DNA of 64,000 nt from Regnicoccus_A sp014224355 (GTDB lineage: Bacteria > Cyanobacteriota > Cyanobacteriia > PCC-6307 > Cyanobiaceae), in assembly GCF_050920705.1 (NCBI RefSeq), contig NZ_CP154799.1, forward strand, positions 2,542,001 to 2,606,000, written 5' to 3'. The notes under the pieces were generated by a model. It made no database searches and had not been told where the DNA came from. It saw only the letters and a list, made by a program, of their open reading frames with translations. Shown piece by piece: positions 41,652 to 50,520 of this stretch. Position 1 is the first letter of the stretch; every line of letters begins with the position of its first letter. Both the position numbers and the translations under genes were made by a program.

Positions 41652-43694
41652 GTGGCCGCGAGATACGGGTACCTGCCGGCCTGCGTTGAAGGAATTCCCA
41701 GGCCAAGGCCCCATCAACTCATCGTGACCCAGCCCAACGCGAGCGAGAGCTTTGCGTGCTCCATCGACTTGAGCGCCCATCCCGCCCATCTTCCATTTCA
41801 TCCCACCGCGAGCGATCCCATCACCACCACCCCTTCCATCCAGCCCAGCAACTCCACCCTCTCCAGCCGTGTCGATCTGAGTGCCCTCGAAGGGCCAGAG
41901 TCAACGGCTGGTGAAGCCAGCGGCGACCTCACGGCCATTGCCGTCGAATCCACTCTGATCGGGCCGCTTGATGAGCAGCCTCAAGGAGCTCTAGAGGAGC
42001 CTGCCGGTGGATTTGCGGGGTTCGGGCTTGGGGCTGAGATCCTCGGCGCTGTGGCGGATTGCGGCTACAGCGATCCTTCACCCATTCAGAAGGCCGCCAT
42101 ACCCGAGCTGATGCTCGGTCGCGATCTGGTGGGCCAGGCCCAGACCGGCACCGGCAAGACCGCGGCCTTTGCCCTGCCCCTCCTGGCTCGCCTCGATCCC
42201 CAGCAGCGCACCCCCCAGGTGCTGGTTCTCACCCCCACCCGCGAACTGGCGCTCCAGGTGGCCGAAGCCTTCAACGGCTATGCAGCCAAGCTTCCCCAGG
42301 TGCGGGTGTTGCCCATCTACGGCGGCGCCGACTTCCGAGACCAGATCATTCGCCTCAAGCGGGGCGTTCAGATCGTTGTGGGCACCCCCGGCAGGGTGAT
42401 GGACCACATGCGCCAGGGCACCCTCGATCTCTCCGCTCTTCGCTGCCTTGTTCTCGATGAGGCCGATGAGATGTTGCGCATGGGCTTCATCGACGACGTG
42501 GAGTGGGTGCTGGAGCAACTGCCGGAACAGCGGCAGGTGGTGCTCTTCTCCGCCACCATGCCTGCGGAGATCCGCCGACTGTCCCGCAAGTATCTGCAGA
42601 ACCCGGCTGAGGTCACCATCCAGCAGAAGGGTGCTGAGAACAGCACGATCCGTCAGCGCCACCTGGTGGTGCACGGTGGCCAGAAACTGGAAGCCCTCAC
42701 CCGTGTGCTCGAAGCCGAGAGCAGCGAGGGTGTGATCATCTTCGCCCGCACCAAAGCCATCACCCTCACCGTTTCGGAAGCCCTGGAACAACAGGGCTAC
42801 GACGTGGCGGTGCTCAACGGGGATGTGCCCCAGAACCAGCGGGAACGCACCGTGGAGCGGTTGCGCAGCGGTCAGGTGAATGTGCTGGTGGCCACGGACG
42901 TGGCCGCCCGCGGGCTGGATGTGGAGCGGATCACCCTGGTGATCAATTACGACATCCCCTTCGACAGCGAAGCCTATGTGCACCGCATCGGCCGCACGGG
43001 CAGGGCCGGCCGTCAGGGTGACGCGATCCTCTTTCTCACCCCCCGGGAAAGACGTTTCCTCGGCGGACTGGAACGGGCCGTCGGCAAACCCATCAGCCCG
43101 ATGGAGGTGCCCACCAATGCCGACATCAACCAGAGTCGCCTCGATCGCCTGCGGGAACGGCTCACCACCTTGGTGGGGACCCCTCGCTCCAATGAACAGG
43201 AACTGGCCCTTCTCAGCGAAATCCTGCAGCGGGTCGGCAGCGAGATCAGCGCCACCCCCGAGCAACTGGCCCTCGCCGCCCTGCAACTGGCCGTCGGCGA
43301 CAGGCCCCTGCTGATTCAAGGGCCAGAGACCTGGCGCCAAACTTCCCCCAGCCGGGACCGCCAGCGCGGCAGCGATGACGACCGTCGCAGTGATCCCCGT
43401 GGGGGCTCCTCCCGCAGTGGTTCCAGCCGCCTGGAAGCCTCCTCACCTCCGGAGGCCGACATGGAACGGTTCCGGATCGAGGTGGGCTGGCAGGACCGGG
43501 TCAAGCCCGGCAACATCGTCGGTGCCATCGCCAATGAAGCAGGACTGAACGGCCGCAGCATCGGGCGCATCCAGATCTTCGACACGCACAGCACCGTGGA
43601 TCTTCCCAGTGGGATGCCCGAAGATGTGTTCAATGCGCTGCGGCGGCTGCGGGTGATGAACAAGGAGCTCCAGATCACCCGCCACAAGTCCTGA
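41652..43694 (+). CDS. deaD: DEAD-box RNA helicase, DeaD/CsdA type
   Basis: Cold-shock and ribosome-assembly type RNA helicase. The core has AQTGTGKTAAFALP, PTRELALQVAEAF, GTPGRVMDHM, DEADEMLRMGF, FSATMPAEIR, and the C-terminal IIFARTKAITLTVSEALEQQ, ARGLDVERITLVINYD and HRIGRTGRAGR. A DbpA-like RNA-binding domain ends the protein (FRIEVGWQDRVKPGNIVGAI). The N-terminal ~130 residues are low-complexity and not family-like. The true start is uncertain: GTG 41652 or GTG 41724. A leader hairpin and an RRM-protein gene 1 kb downstream suggest a cold-response locus. Confidence 0.93.
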   Translation: MAARYGYLPACVEGIPRPRPHQLIVTQPNASESFACSIDLSAHPAHLPFHPTASDPITTTPSIQPSNSTLSSRVDLSALEGPESTAGEASGDLTAIAVESTLIGPLDEQPQGALEEPAGGFAGFGLGAEILGAVADCGYSDPSPIQKAAIPELMLGRDLVGQAQTGTGKTAAFALPLLARLDPQQRTPQVLVLTPTRELALQVAEAFNGYAAKLPQVRVLPIYGGADFRDQIIRLKRGVQIVVGTPGRVMDHMRQGTLDLSALRCLVLDEADEMLRMGFIDDVEWVLEQLPEQRQVVLFSATMPAEIRRLSRKYLQNPAEVTIQQKGAENSTIRQRHLVVHGGQKLEALTRVLEAESSEGVIIFARTKAITLTVSEALEQQGYDVAVLNGDVPQNQRERTVERLRSGQVNVLVATDVAARGLDVERITLVINYDIPFDSEAYVHRIGRTGRAGRQGDAILFLTPRERRFLGGLERAVGKPISPMEVPTNADINQSRLDRLRERLTTLVGTPRSNEQELALLSEILQRVGSEISATPEQLALAALQLAVGDRPLLIQGPETWRQTSPSRDRQRGSDDDRRSDPRGGSSRSGSSRLEASSPPEADMERFRIEVGWQDRVKPGNIVGAIANEAGLNGRSIGRIQIFDTHSTVDLPSGMPEDVFNALRRLRVMNKELQITRHKS

Positions 43695-43732
43695 GTCAGC
43701 CCTGCAATTCAATCCGGCGTCTCTCCTATTCC

Positions 43733-44095
43733 ATGTCAGCTCTTCACAGCACAGCGGCCAGCGCTCAACGGACCAAGTCCGCTTCGACCACTGTGCTGCT
43801 GTTGCCCCTGGCCACCCTTGCTCTGGCAGGCCTGGCGGAGCTGACCATGGCCGGGGCCGTGGAAGCAGAAGCCACCGTGATGGCCTCTGCTTCCACCAGC
43901 CAGCGTGATCAGCAGGTCAGCAAGCTCTGTCTCGCCACCGTCAGCGCGGCCTTCCAGGCAGCCCGCAAGGCCCTGCCCCCGGGCCTCGGAACTTTCGCCT
44001 GCTCCTGCTTTCTCGATGAGGTGAACCAGGGCGCTGGGCTGGATGTGGCCCAGACCACCTGCCGTCAGCGCACCATGGCCCACTACAGCCTCTGA
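43733..44095 (+). CDS. exported small Cys-containing protein
   Basis: 120-residue protein with a signal-like N-terminus (TTVLLLPLATLALAGLAELT). The mature part contains four cysteines: KLCLATVSAAFQAARKAL, then FACSCFLDEV and TTCRQRT. The CSC pair and spaced Cys suggest disulfides in the periplasm or lumen. No family recognised. It follows the helicase gene by 38 bases and converges with a small minus-strand gene. Confidence 0.55.
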   Translation: MSALHSTAASAQRTKSASTTVLLLPLATLALAGLAELTMAGAVEAEATVMASASTSQRDQQVSKLCLATVSAAFQAARKALPPGLGTFACSCFLDEVNQGAGLDVAQTTCRQRTMAHYSL

Positions 44096-44097
44096 GC

Positions 44098-44298
44098 TCA
44101 GGCGCACAGGCTGGTGACATCATCGGTGCCGACCACACTCAGCTGAGTGACGGAGAGGGTTTCGATGGCGGCAATCAGGCTTGGTTGAGCTTCTGGAGTT
44201 TCACAGACGACAAGGGTCTGGAGGAGATCAAAACGATCCTGGGCGGCGAGTTCACCATCGTCACACCAGTCCAGGCTCCAGGGAACGGGGGCAGGCAT
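44098..44298 (-). CDS. small hypothetical protein (66 aa)
   Basis: Acidic soluble protein: MPAPVPWSLDWCDDGELAAQ, DRFDLLQTLVVCETPEAQPS and LIAAIETLSVTQLSVVGTDD. It has no membrane segment or recognised domain. The pattern looks like a small beta-alpha protein. It is convergent with the upstream exported protein (two bases between stops), and its promoter region faces the long leader of the RRM gene. Coding is likely but unconfirmed. Confidence 0.45.
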   Translation of the reverse strand: MPAPVPWSLDWCDDGELAAQDRFDLLQTLVVCETPEAQPSLIAAIETLSVTQLSVVGTDDVTSLCA

Positions 44299-44633
44299 TG
44301 CTTCGGGATCACTTAAGTCTTGGTTTCATGACATTGGAGCACCCTGCTCAGACGCCCTCTTTTCTTTGGATTTCCTTCCACTCCACTTCATGCTTCGCCA
44401 TCAACGCCGGGACGATTCAGGCCCGCCAGAACGACGCTGGGGTGCAGGCCAAAAACGGTGTCCCAGGGCACAGCGCCAAGACGATGCCAGCGAGACCTGT
44501 GGACATCCTGTAAAATTGATCCGATTCCAGGCTCCAAGGCTCCCATCGATCAGCTCCAAAGGACCCGCTCCAGACGGGCAGTCCTTGAGGAACCCCAAGC
44601 ATTCACGAATCAGTTCCAGGTTCCCTTCAAGGA
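44299..44633 (+). promoter_or_regulatory. long upstream/leader region of the RRM protein gene
   Basis: A 335-base gap without a convincing gene, lower in GC than the surrounding DNA. A possible -10 element TAAAAT lies at 44511-44516, which would give a leader of about 110 bases. Cyanobacterial RRM genes are typically cold-induced through long 5' leaders, so this is probably where control is exerted. I could not identify a clear hairpin or a specific site. Confidence 0.4.
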
Positions 44634-44960
44634 ATGACTATTTACGTTGGCAATCTCTCCTTCCAGGCCGAACGGGAGGATTTGCTTGATCTTTTCGGCC
44701 AGTACGGCGAAGTCCGTCAATGCAGCCTGCCTCTTGATCGCGAAACCGGCCGCAAGCGTGGCTTCGCCTTCGTGGAGCTCACCGACGACGCTTCAGAGCA
44801 GAAGGCGATCGACGATCTCCAGGATGTGGAGTGGATGGGTCGCATGATTCGGGTCAACAAAGCCAGTCCCCGTGAGCGCAGCGGCGGTGGTCAGCGTGGC
44901 GGCGGTGGCGGCTACGGAGGCGGTGGTGGTGGCGGCTACGGAGGTGGCGGCCGCTGGTGA
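44634..44960 (+). CDS. rbp: RRM RNA-binding protein with Gly-rich tail
   Basis: 108-residue single-RRM protein. RNP2 is TIYVGNLSFQAE and RNP1 is RKRGFAFVELTDD, both complete. The tail from about residue 80 is nearly all Gly with Arg, Tyr and Ser (RGGGGGYGGGGGGGY), as in cyanobacterial cold-induced Rbp proteins. It likely binds and stabilises RNAs or localises transcripts to thylakoids. The gene begins after a 335-base spacer, and a DeaD-type helicase lies 1 kb upstream. The repeat-rich 3' end is prone to length variation and assembly error. Confidence 0.94.
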   Translation: MTIYVGNLSFQAEREDLLDLFGQYGEVRQCSLPLDRETGRKRGFAFVELTDDASEQKAIDDLQDVEWMGRMIRVNKASPRERSGGGQRGGGGGYGGGGGGGYGGGGRW

Positions 44961-45034
44961 CCCTTCAGCGCAGACCCGCCTCGGGCTTCGGCTGATCGGG
45001 TGGTGTTCAGACTGAAGGCGAACTGCCTGATTCC

Positions 45035-46831
45035 ATGACCCACCCGCGCAACCGCTCCCCGATCAGCCGGCTGCTGAAGGCCCTGAGGCCCCACCGCCGT
45101 CTGGTCTGGCTGGCCTCGGTCTGCTCAGTGCTGAACAAACTGTTCGATCTGGCCCCGCCCGTGCTGATCGGCCTGGCGGTGGATGTGGTGGTCCGCCAGC
45201 AGACCTCCTGGCTGGCGGACCTGGGGCTGCGAACGGTCCCCTCCCAGCTCACCGCCCTGGCGGTCGCTTCCTTTCTGATCTGGAGCGCCGAGTCCCTGTT
45301 CGAGTACCTCTATGGGGTGCTCTGGCGCAACCTCGCCCAGACCATGCAGCACGAGCTCAGGCTCGAGGCTTACGGCCACTTGCAGCAGCTCGAGATGGCC
45401 TTCTTCGAGGCCGGAAGCACTGGCCGCCTGATGGCCATTCTCAACGACGACATCAACCAGCTGGAGCGTTTTCTTGACCACGGTGCCAATGAACTGCTGC
45501 AACTGACCACCACTGTGCTGGCGGTGGGGAGTGTGATGGCGGCCCTCTCCCCCGATGTGGCAGGCGCAGCCTTTCTCCCCATTCCAGTGATCCTCTGGGG
45601 CTCGATTCTGTTTCAGAAGCGGCTGGCTCCCCGTTACCGGGAGGTGCGTGAACGTGCCGGTGATCTCAACAGCAGCCTATCGAACAACCTCGGCGGCATG
45701 CTGACGATCAAGAGCTATGCCGCCGAAGCCTGGGAACTGGAGCGGATCAGCCACCAGAGTGAGGCCTACCGCAGCAGCAACAGGCGGGCCATCCGTGTCT
45801 CCGCCGCCTTCATTCCCCTGATCCGTTTTGCCATCCTCTTCGCCTTTCTGGCGATCCTGGTGGTCGGTGGACTGCAGGCCTGGCGGGGCACCATCGCCGT
45901 GGGCACCTACAGCTTCCTGGTGTTCATCACCCAGCGGCTGCTCTGGCCCCTCACCACCCTGGGACGCACACTCGACGACTTTCAGCGGGCCATGGCCTCC
46001 AGCAACCGGGTGCTCGACCTGCTCGAAACACCGATCGCGATCCCAGGCGGCGATCGCCCGCTGCCCCTGGCAGGGGTGCGCGGCGCGCTGGAGTTCCGCT
46101 CCGTGGGCTTCGGCTACCAGGGACGCGAGCCGCTGCTGGTCGACTTCTCCCTGTCGGTTCCAGCCGGACACACGGTGGGCCTGGTGGGCGCCACCGGCTC
46201 CGGCAAAAGCACCCTGGTCAAGCTGCTCTTGAGGCTCTACGCGGTGCAGCAGGGCGAGATCCTGCTCGACGGCCAGCCGATCCAGGAGCTTCAGCTGGGC
46301 GACCTTCGCCACGCCATCGGCCTCGTGAGCCAGGAGGTGTTCCTCTTTCACGGCACCGTGGCCGAGAACATCGCCTACGGGAGCTTCGCCGCCAGCCCTA
46401 CCGCCATCGCAAGGGCTGCGGCCCTGGCCGAAGCGAGCGTGTTCATCGAGGCCCTTCCCCTGGGCTACGACACCGTTGTGGGGGAACGGGGGCAGCGGCT
46501 CTCGGGCGGCCAACGCCAGCGCATCGCCCTGGCCAGGGCGATTCTCAAGAACCCTCCCGTGCTGATCCTCGATGAAGCCACCGCTGCCGTCGACAACGAA
46601 ACAGAAGCCGCCATCCAGCGCTCGCTCGAGCAGATCACGGCCGAGCGCACCACCCTGGTGATCGCCCACCGGCTCAGCACGGTGCGCCACGCCGACCGGA
46701 TCGTGGTGATGGAGCAGGGCCGCATCGTGGAGCAGGGCCGTCACGACGACCTGCTGCGCGAAGGAGGGGCCTACGCCCGGCTCTGGAGGGTTCAGGCCGG
46801 CCTGCGCGAAAACGAGGCACTCCTGGCCTGA
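45035..46831 (+). CDS. ABC exporter half-transporter (permease fused to ATPase)
   Basis: 598-residue MsbA/multidrug-type transporter. The N-terminal ~310 residues hold about six membrane helices (for example LTALAVASFLIWSAESLFEY and IRFAILFAFLAILVVGGL). The ATPase domain has Walker A GATGSGKSTLVK, Q-loop GLVSQEVFLFHGT, signature LSGGQRQRIALAR and Walker B VLILDEATAAVD. It probably works as a homodimer exporting lipids, drugs or peptides; the substrate cannot be deduced. The start is ATG 45035. The ParB-like gene follows 58 bases downstream on the same strand. Confidence 0.93.
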   Translation: MTHPRNRSPISRLLKALRPHRRLVWLASVCSVLNKLFDLAPPVLIGLAVDVVVRQQTSWLADLGLRTVPSQLTALAVASFLIWSAESLFEYLYGVLWRNLAQTMQHELRLEAYGHLQQLEMAFFEAGSTGRLMAILNDDINQLERFLDHGANELLQLTTTVLAVGSVMAALSPDVAGAAFLPIPVILWGSILFQKRLAPRYREVRERAGDLNSSLSNNLGGMLTIKSYAAEAWELERISHQSEAYRSSNRRAIRVSAAFIPLIRFAILFAFLAILVVGGLQAWRGTIAVGTYSFLVFITQRLLWPLTTLGRTLDDFQRAMASSNRVLDLLETPIAIPGGDRPLPLAGVRGALEFRSVGFGYQGREPLLVDFSLSVPAGHTVGLVGATGSGKSTLVKLLLRLYAVQQGEILLDGQPIQELQLGDLRHAIGLVSQEVFLFHGTVAENIAYGSFAASPTAIARAAALAEASVFIEALPLGYDTVVGERGQRLSGGQRQRIALARAILKNPPVLILDEATAAVDNETEAAIQRSLEQITAERTTLVIAHRLSTVRHADRIVVMEQGRIVEQGRHDDLLREGGAYARLWRVQAGLRENEALLA

Positions 46832-46889
46832 ATGCTCCACCATGGATCCACAGTGATTCCAGGTCCCCAGCGGCGGCGGGCCCTCGCCC

Positions 46890-47531
46890 ATGGCCCAGAC
46901 ATCCGGTCCCTTCGAGCTGCCGCCCCTGGCCAGGCAGGACCTCCTGGAGCTGCCCATCAGCAGGCTTCAGCCCACCCAGCTGTGCCTCGGACTGGCGGAG
47001 GTGCGCTCCAGAGCCCGGGATTTCAGCATGGAAACGGCGGCGGAACGGCGCCGTTATCTGCGCACCCGGCCGGTTCCGGTGGCCGTGAGCAGTGCCGGGG
47101 AGCACTGGATGATCGACCGTCATCACCGGCTGAGGGCTCTGCTGGACGTGGATGCCGATGCCACGGCGTTCTGTGCGGTGGTGCTGGTGCTCTCCGGTGC
47201 CAGTCGCACCCACTGCCTTGAAGAGCTGAACCGCCGCGGCTGGCTGTATCTGCGCGATGCCGGCGGCCGGGGGCCCCACCCGCCGGAGCGCCTGCCCATG
47301 GACCTGGCCGGCCTGGAGGACGATCCCTTCCGCAGCCTGGTCTGGAAGCTGAAGCAGGAGGGTCTGATCCGCGCCCAACCCCAGGTGCCCTTCCTGGAGT
47401 TTCACTGGGGCAGCTGGTTGCGTCGCCAGGACCTGCCGGCCTTCAACTCGATGGATCTGGACCCCGCATTGCCCGAGGCCAGACGCCTGGTGCGCGCCCG
47501 GGGCGGGCAGGGCGGCCCGCCGCCCCCCTGA
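46890..47531 (+). CDS. ParB-like nuclease-domain protein (ParBc_2 type)
   Basis: 213-residue protein with a ParB-like domain. The patch is WMIDRHHRLRALLDVDADA, comparable to the GHHR motif of ParB-family NTPase/nuclease domains. Preceding phrases are LARQDLLELPISRLQPTQLC and VPVAVSSAGEH. The C-terminus is Pro/Gly-rich and disordered. Unlike plasmid ParB there is no helix-turn-helix and no parA nearby, so it is not a partition gene. The likely family is the stand-alone ParBc_2 group of unknown role. Confidence 0.75.
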   Translation: MAQTSGPFELPPLARQDLLELPISRLQPTQLCLGLAEVRSRARDFSMETAAERRRYLRTRPVPVAVSSAGEHWMIDRHHRLRALLDVDADATAFCAVVLVLSGASRTHCLEELNRRGWLYLRDAGGRGPHPPERLPMDLAGLEDDPFRSLVWKLKQEGLIRAQPQVPFLEFHWGSWLRRQDLPAFNSMDLDPALPEARRLVRARGGQGGPPPP

Positions 47532-47555
47532 ACGCGGGCCGGCAGCCACAGCCCG

Positions 47556-47739
47556 GGTCCAGCAGGGGAACTGGACCATTGCCACCCAGGGACAATGGGA
47601 TCTGGACGGTGTGGATGAAATAAGGTTTCATCAACGTGACAACCGGTGGGATCAGTCCCATCGATGGCTGACGCCCATGCCCTGCGCTTCAGGCTTTCTC
47701 CCCTCTGAGCTCCGGGCCGTCGGGCCGGCTTCCACGGCC
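47556..47739. repeat. cluster of six inverted repeats in an intergenic spacer
   Basis: Six perfect inverted repeats lie in the 216-base gap before the LCP gene: GGTCCAG/CTGGACC (47556-47562, 47571-47577); CCATTG/CAATGG (47576-47581, 47593-47598); GATGAAA/TTTCATC (47614-47620, 47626-47632); TGGGA/TCCCA (47647-47651, 47656-47660); CCATCGATGG (47658-47667); GGCCGT/ACGGCC (47715-47720, 47734-47739). The first two share two bases and would compete if transcribed. Candidates are a structured small RNA, an operator region, or a decayed short mobile element. Confidence 0.55.
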
Positions 47740-47747
47740 AGGCGTCC

Positions 47748-48694
47748 ATGAAGCCTCACCCTCCTTCGGTGCCGATGACCTCCAGCCCCAGATCCCGCCG
47801 AGTCCCGCTTCTCTTGGCGACGCTGCTTGGACTGGCTGGAGGTCTGGCCCTCTCTGGCCCCCTGGCCTCAGTCCTCAAGGGCGACTGGGCCACCCAGACC
47901 GCCAAACTCACCGGTCAGCTCAGCAATCCCTTCGCCGCCTGGGGAGGTGAGGGCCGCGATGTGCTCGTGCTGGGCACCGACGTGAGCGGTGGCAACACCG
48001 ATGTGATGTTCTCGATCCGGATCGCCGACGGCGTCACCCGGATCACCCAGGTCCCCAGGGACACCTACATCGACTCGGCCCGTTTCGGGGGAATCAAGGC
48101 CAATGCGCTCTATGCCTACGGTGGCGCCGAAGCGGTGAAGCAGGAACTCTCGGAGCGCCTCGGACGTCCGATCGACCATCACCTGCTGGTGAACCTGGGG
48201 GCGATCCGCCGCATGGGCGATGTGCTCGGCGGCGTGGAGGTGGACGTGCCCAAGCGGATGTATTACGTCGACAACAGCCAGGGCCTCTACATCGATCTGC
48301 AACCTGGCCTGCAGACCCTCAAAGGCCGCGATCTGGAGGGCTTCCTGCGCTGGCGGCACGATGAGGAGGGTGACCTGGGCCGGATCGATCGGCAGAAGCT
48401 GGTGCTGGCCGCCCTGTTCAGCAAGCTGACCCGGCCCGAGAACCTGGTCCGGCTGCCCAGCCTGATCGGAGCAGCCGGCCAGGACCTCAACACCGACCTG
48501 GGACCGATGGAGATCGGTGGACTGATCACCGCCATGGCCACCACCCGCTTCGATGCGGAGCGTCTCAGTGGACGCCCCTTTGATCTGCATGGGATCAGTT
48601 ACTGGGAGGCCGACTGGCCCCCCTCTCCGTGGAAGCCAGCACCACATCCACATCCTCCGGCGAGAGGCTGGAGGGCGACCGCTACCTGTTCTGA
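47748..48694 (+). CDS. LytR-CpsA-Psr family protein (one-base frameshift near the end)
   Basis: LCP enzymes move lipid-linked glycopolymers to the cell wall. After an N-terminal membrane anchor (LLLATLLGLAGGLALSG) come the family motifs VLVLGTDVSGGNTDVM, VTRITQVPRDTYID, KANALYAYGG, HLLVNLGAIRRMGDVLGGVE, LQTLKGRDLEGFLRWRH and GRIDRQKLVLAAL. The C-terminal residues after EADWPP are lost to another frame. One extra C in the run at 48618-48623 restores LSVEASTTSTSSGERLEGDR and YLF, with the stop at 48692-48694. The start could be at a later ATG (47775). The gene converges with the FAD oxidoreductase. Confidence 0.87.
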
Positions 48695-48702
48695 GATCAG
48701 GC

Positions 48703-49840
48703 TCAGCCCCAGTTGGAGACGGCATCATCTGAGCCCCCCGGCAACCGGGCCACGGCCCGAGGATCTCCTCCAAGCGCATCAGCCAGGAGCTCCGCCAGGG
48801 GAGGCGCCAAAGCAAAGGGGCTGCTGAGTCCGGCAAACACCCACAGGCCCGCCACCTCTGGCACAGGGCCCACCAACGGTGGTCCACAGCCCGTGAAGCT
48901 CACAGGCACCTGCTGGAAACAGGCGGGCACCTTGGCGAGCCGGGGATCGATCCTCCCCAGGCTCCGGCGCAGGCGCAGTTCCAACGGTGCAGCCTCGGGC
49001 GGGGCTCCACAGGCGGTCCCTGGCCTGATCAGGCTGCTCTGACCCAGCAACAGGCCATCGCCCCAGGGGGCCAGCCCTGCGTCGATGATCCAGGCCGGCT
49101 GCTGCAGCTGCTCCGCGCGCTGCTCCAGGGCCATGCGCTCCGCCAGCAGGGGCATAAGGATGTCATTGGCCGGCATGAGGCTGCAGGCGTCCAGGAGCTC
49201 CCGGGTGAGCCGCGGATCCTCCAGCAGCAGCACCCCGGCCCAGCTCACCCGCAGGCGATCGGCCAGGCCCGGCCAGAGGGCACGACAACCGGACCCGGCG
49301 GCAAGCACCACCTGCCCGGCGGGCAGGCCCCCCGGGCCGCAGCGGGGCACAGCGCTCCCGGCGCCAGTGCACGCCGGCCCGCTGCAGGGCCACGGGCAAG
49401 GCCAGGGCAAGCGCATGGCCGTCGACACGGCCATAGTCGACTCGCAGCGCTCCTGCCACTCCCGAGACAGGCGAGGCGCCCAGGCGTTCCACCTGATCAG
49501 CAGCCAGATGGCGGCGCACCAGGGTTTCCACCTGGGCCAGGGCCCGGTCCACCGACGAGGCCCCATCGTCCTGGCTCCAGTACAGCCTCAGGGAGCAGGG
49601 GCGCCAGCCCAGAGGACCATGCCGGGACTCCAGCCGTTTCCAGGCCGCCGGAGCTGACGCCATCAGCTGGTTCATAGGCCCTGGGGCACCGGCCCACCAG
49701 GGCACTCCGCCGTAACTGAAACCCGTGGCGCCAGAGCCTGTGCAGGGATCGAGGAGTTCCACCGTGGCGCCGCGCTCGGCCAGGGCCAGCGCCACCAGGG
49801 AGCCAGCCAGACCGGCTCCGATCACCAGCACATCGGCCAA
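48703..49840 (-). CDS. FAD-dependent amino-acid oxidase-like protein (one-base frameshift)
   Basis: DAO-type FAD oxidoreductase of about 379 residues. The N-terminal ADP-binding fold is VLVIGAGLAGSLVALALAER, with a GATGFSYGGVPWWAGAP stretch. The C-terminal half has GLWVFAGLSSPFALAPPLAE, as in glycine oxidase and related enzymes. The two halves are in different frames; removing one C from the run 49328-49333 joins PLRPGG to LPAGQVVLAAGSG. Substrate is not readable. It follows the CyanoP gene on the same strand (three bases apart), which suggests co-expression with a photosystem II factor. Confidence 0.82.
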
Positions 49841-49843
49841 GCG

Positions 49844-50428
49844 TCAGATCTGCAGGGTGAAGGAGGTGATCACACTGCGGAACAGATCCTTCACCTTCGG
49901 CCAGCGCAGTTCATTGGTGCTCGCCGCCAGGGTGTAGAGCCGACCCCTGTCCACCACCACGGTGGCCAGCTCGTGGCGATCGCGGTCGGAGAGATGAACC
50001 GCATACTCCAGGTCGTAGAAGGTGTGGCCGCCGTCGTCCCGCTCATCCGCCTGCACCAGCTCGGCCTCGCGGCCGCTGCCCTCCGGGGCGATCACGATGC
50101 GGCGCAGCTTCTCGCCCACCGCCACGGGGCTGCCGAGAGAATCCAGTTCGTTGGTGGCGTTCACCTCCGAGATCACCAGGCTGAGGGTTTCATCGCTGTT
50201 GATCAGATCGTGGAAGACCACCTGGGGGCCGTTGCTGACCGCCACCCGGGTCCATCCCGTGGGATAGAGAAAGGCATAGCGTCCATCCGGGCTCTGGAAG
50301 GAATTCAGCCCGGCCGCCGCGGCGCTGCACCCGGCCAGGCCGCCCACCATCAGGAGTGTCCCCAGCAGCAGGCCGAGCACACCCCGACGAACGGAAGGGA
50401 GCCAGGGAAACAAAGGGCGCTGCGCCAT
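49844..50428 (-). CDS. psbP: PsbP-family lipoprotein (CyanoP)
   Basis: CyanoP is a lumenal lipoprotein involved in photosystem II assembly. It has 194 residues from ATG 50428. The lipoprotein signal is clear: hydrophobic LLLGTLLMVGGLAGC with the lipobox Cys. Family stretches are LNSFQSPDGRYAFLYPTGWT, VVFHDLINSDETLSLVISEV and DLEYAVHLSDRDRHELATVV. The end is SVITSFTLQI. It is upstream of and three bases from an FAD oxidoreductase gene. It differs from plant PsbP in being smaller and not firmly bound to the oxygen-evolving complex. Confidence 0.92.
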   Translation of the reverse strand: MAQRPLFPWLPSVRRGVLGLLLGTLLMVGGLAGCSAAAAGLNSFQSPDGRYAFLYPTGWTRVAVSNGPQVVFHDLINSDETLSLVISEVNATNELDSLGSPVAVGEKLRRIVIAPEGSGREAELVQADERDDGGHTFYDLEYAVHLSDRDRHELATVVVDRGRLYTLAASTNELRWPKVKDLFRSVITSFTLQI

Positions 50429-50520
50429 GGGATACCGAGCAAGCGGATGGGGTGGGATCACACCGACACCATTGTTGCCGGTGGCCTCGCTCCTAGATTG
50501 GCCTCAGTTGCGGCGGATTC

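Noticed and set aside
42078..43340. 420-codon minus-strand frame under the DeaD helicase
   Set aside because: Helicase motifs are complete on the plus strand; no domain visible on the minus strand.
44880..44956. Gly-codon repeats that might be mistaken for a mobile repeat or CRISPR-like array
   Set aside because: They encode the normal Gly-rich tail of an RRM protein; no spacers or regular unit.
46890..47531. ParB-like protein as evidence for a plasmid or replication origin
   Set aside because: No parA, parS-like cluster, DnaA boxes or rep gene around it; the domain is the stand-alone type.
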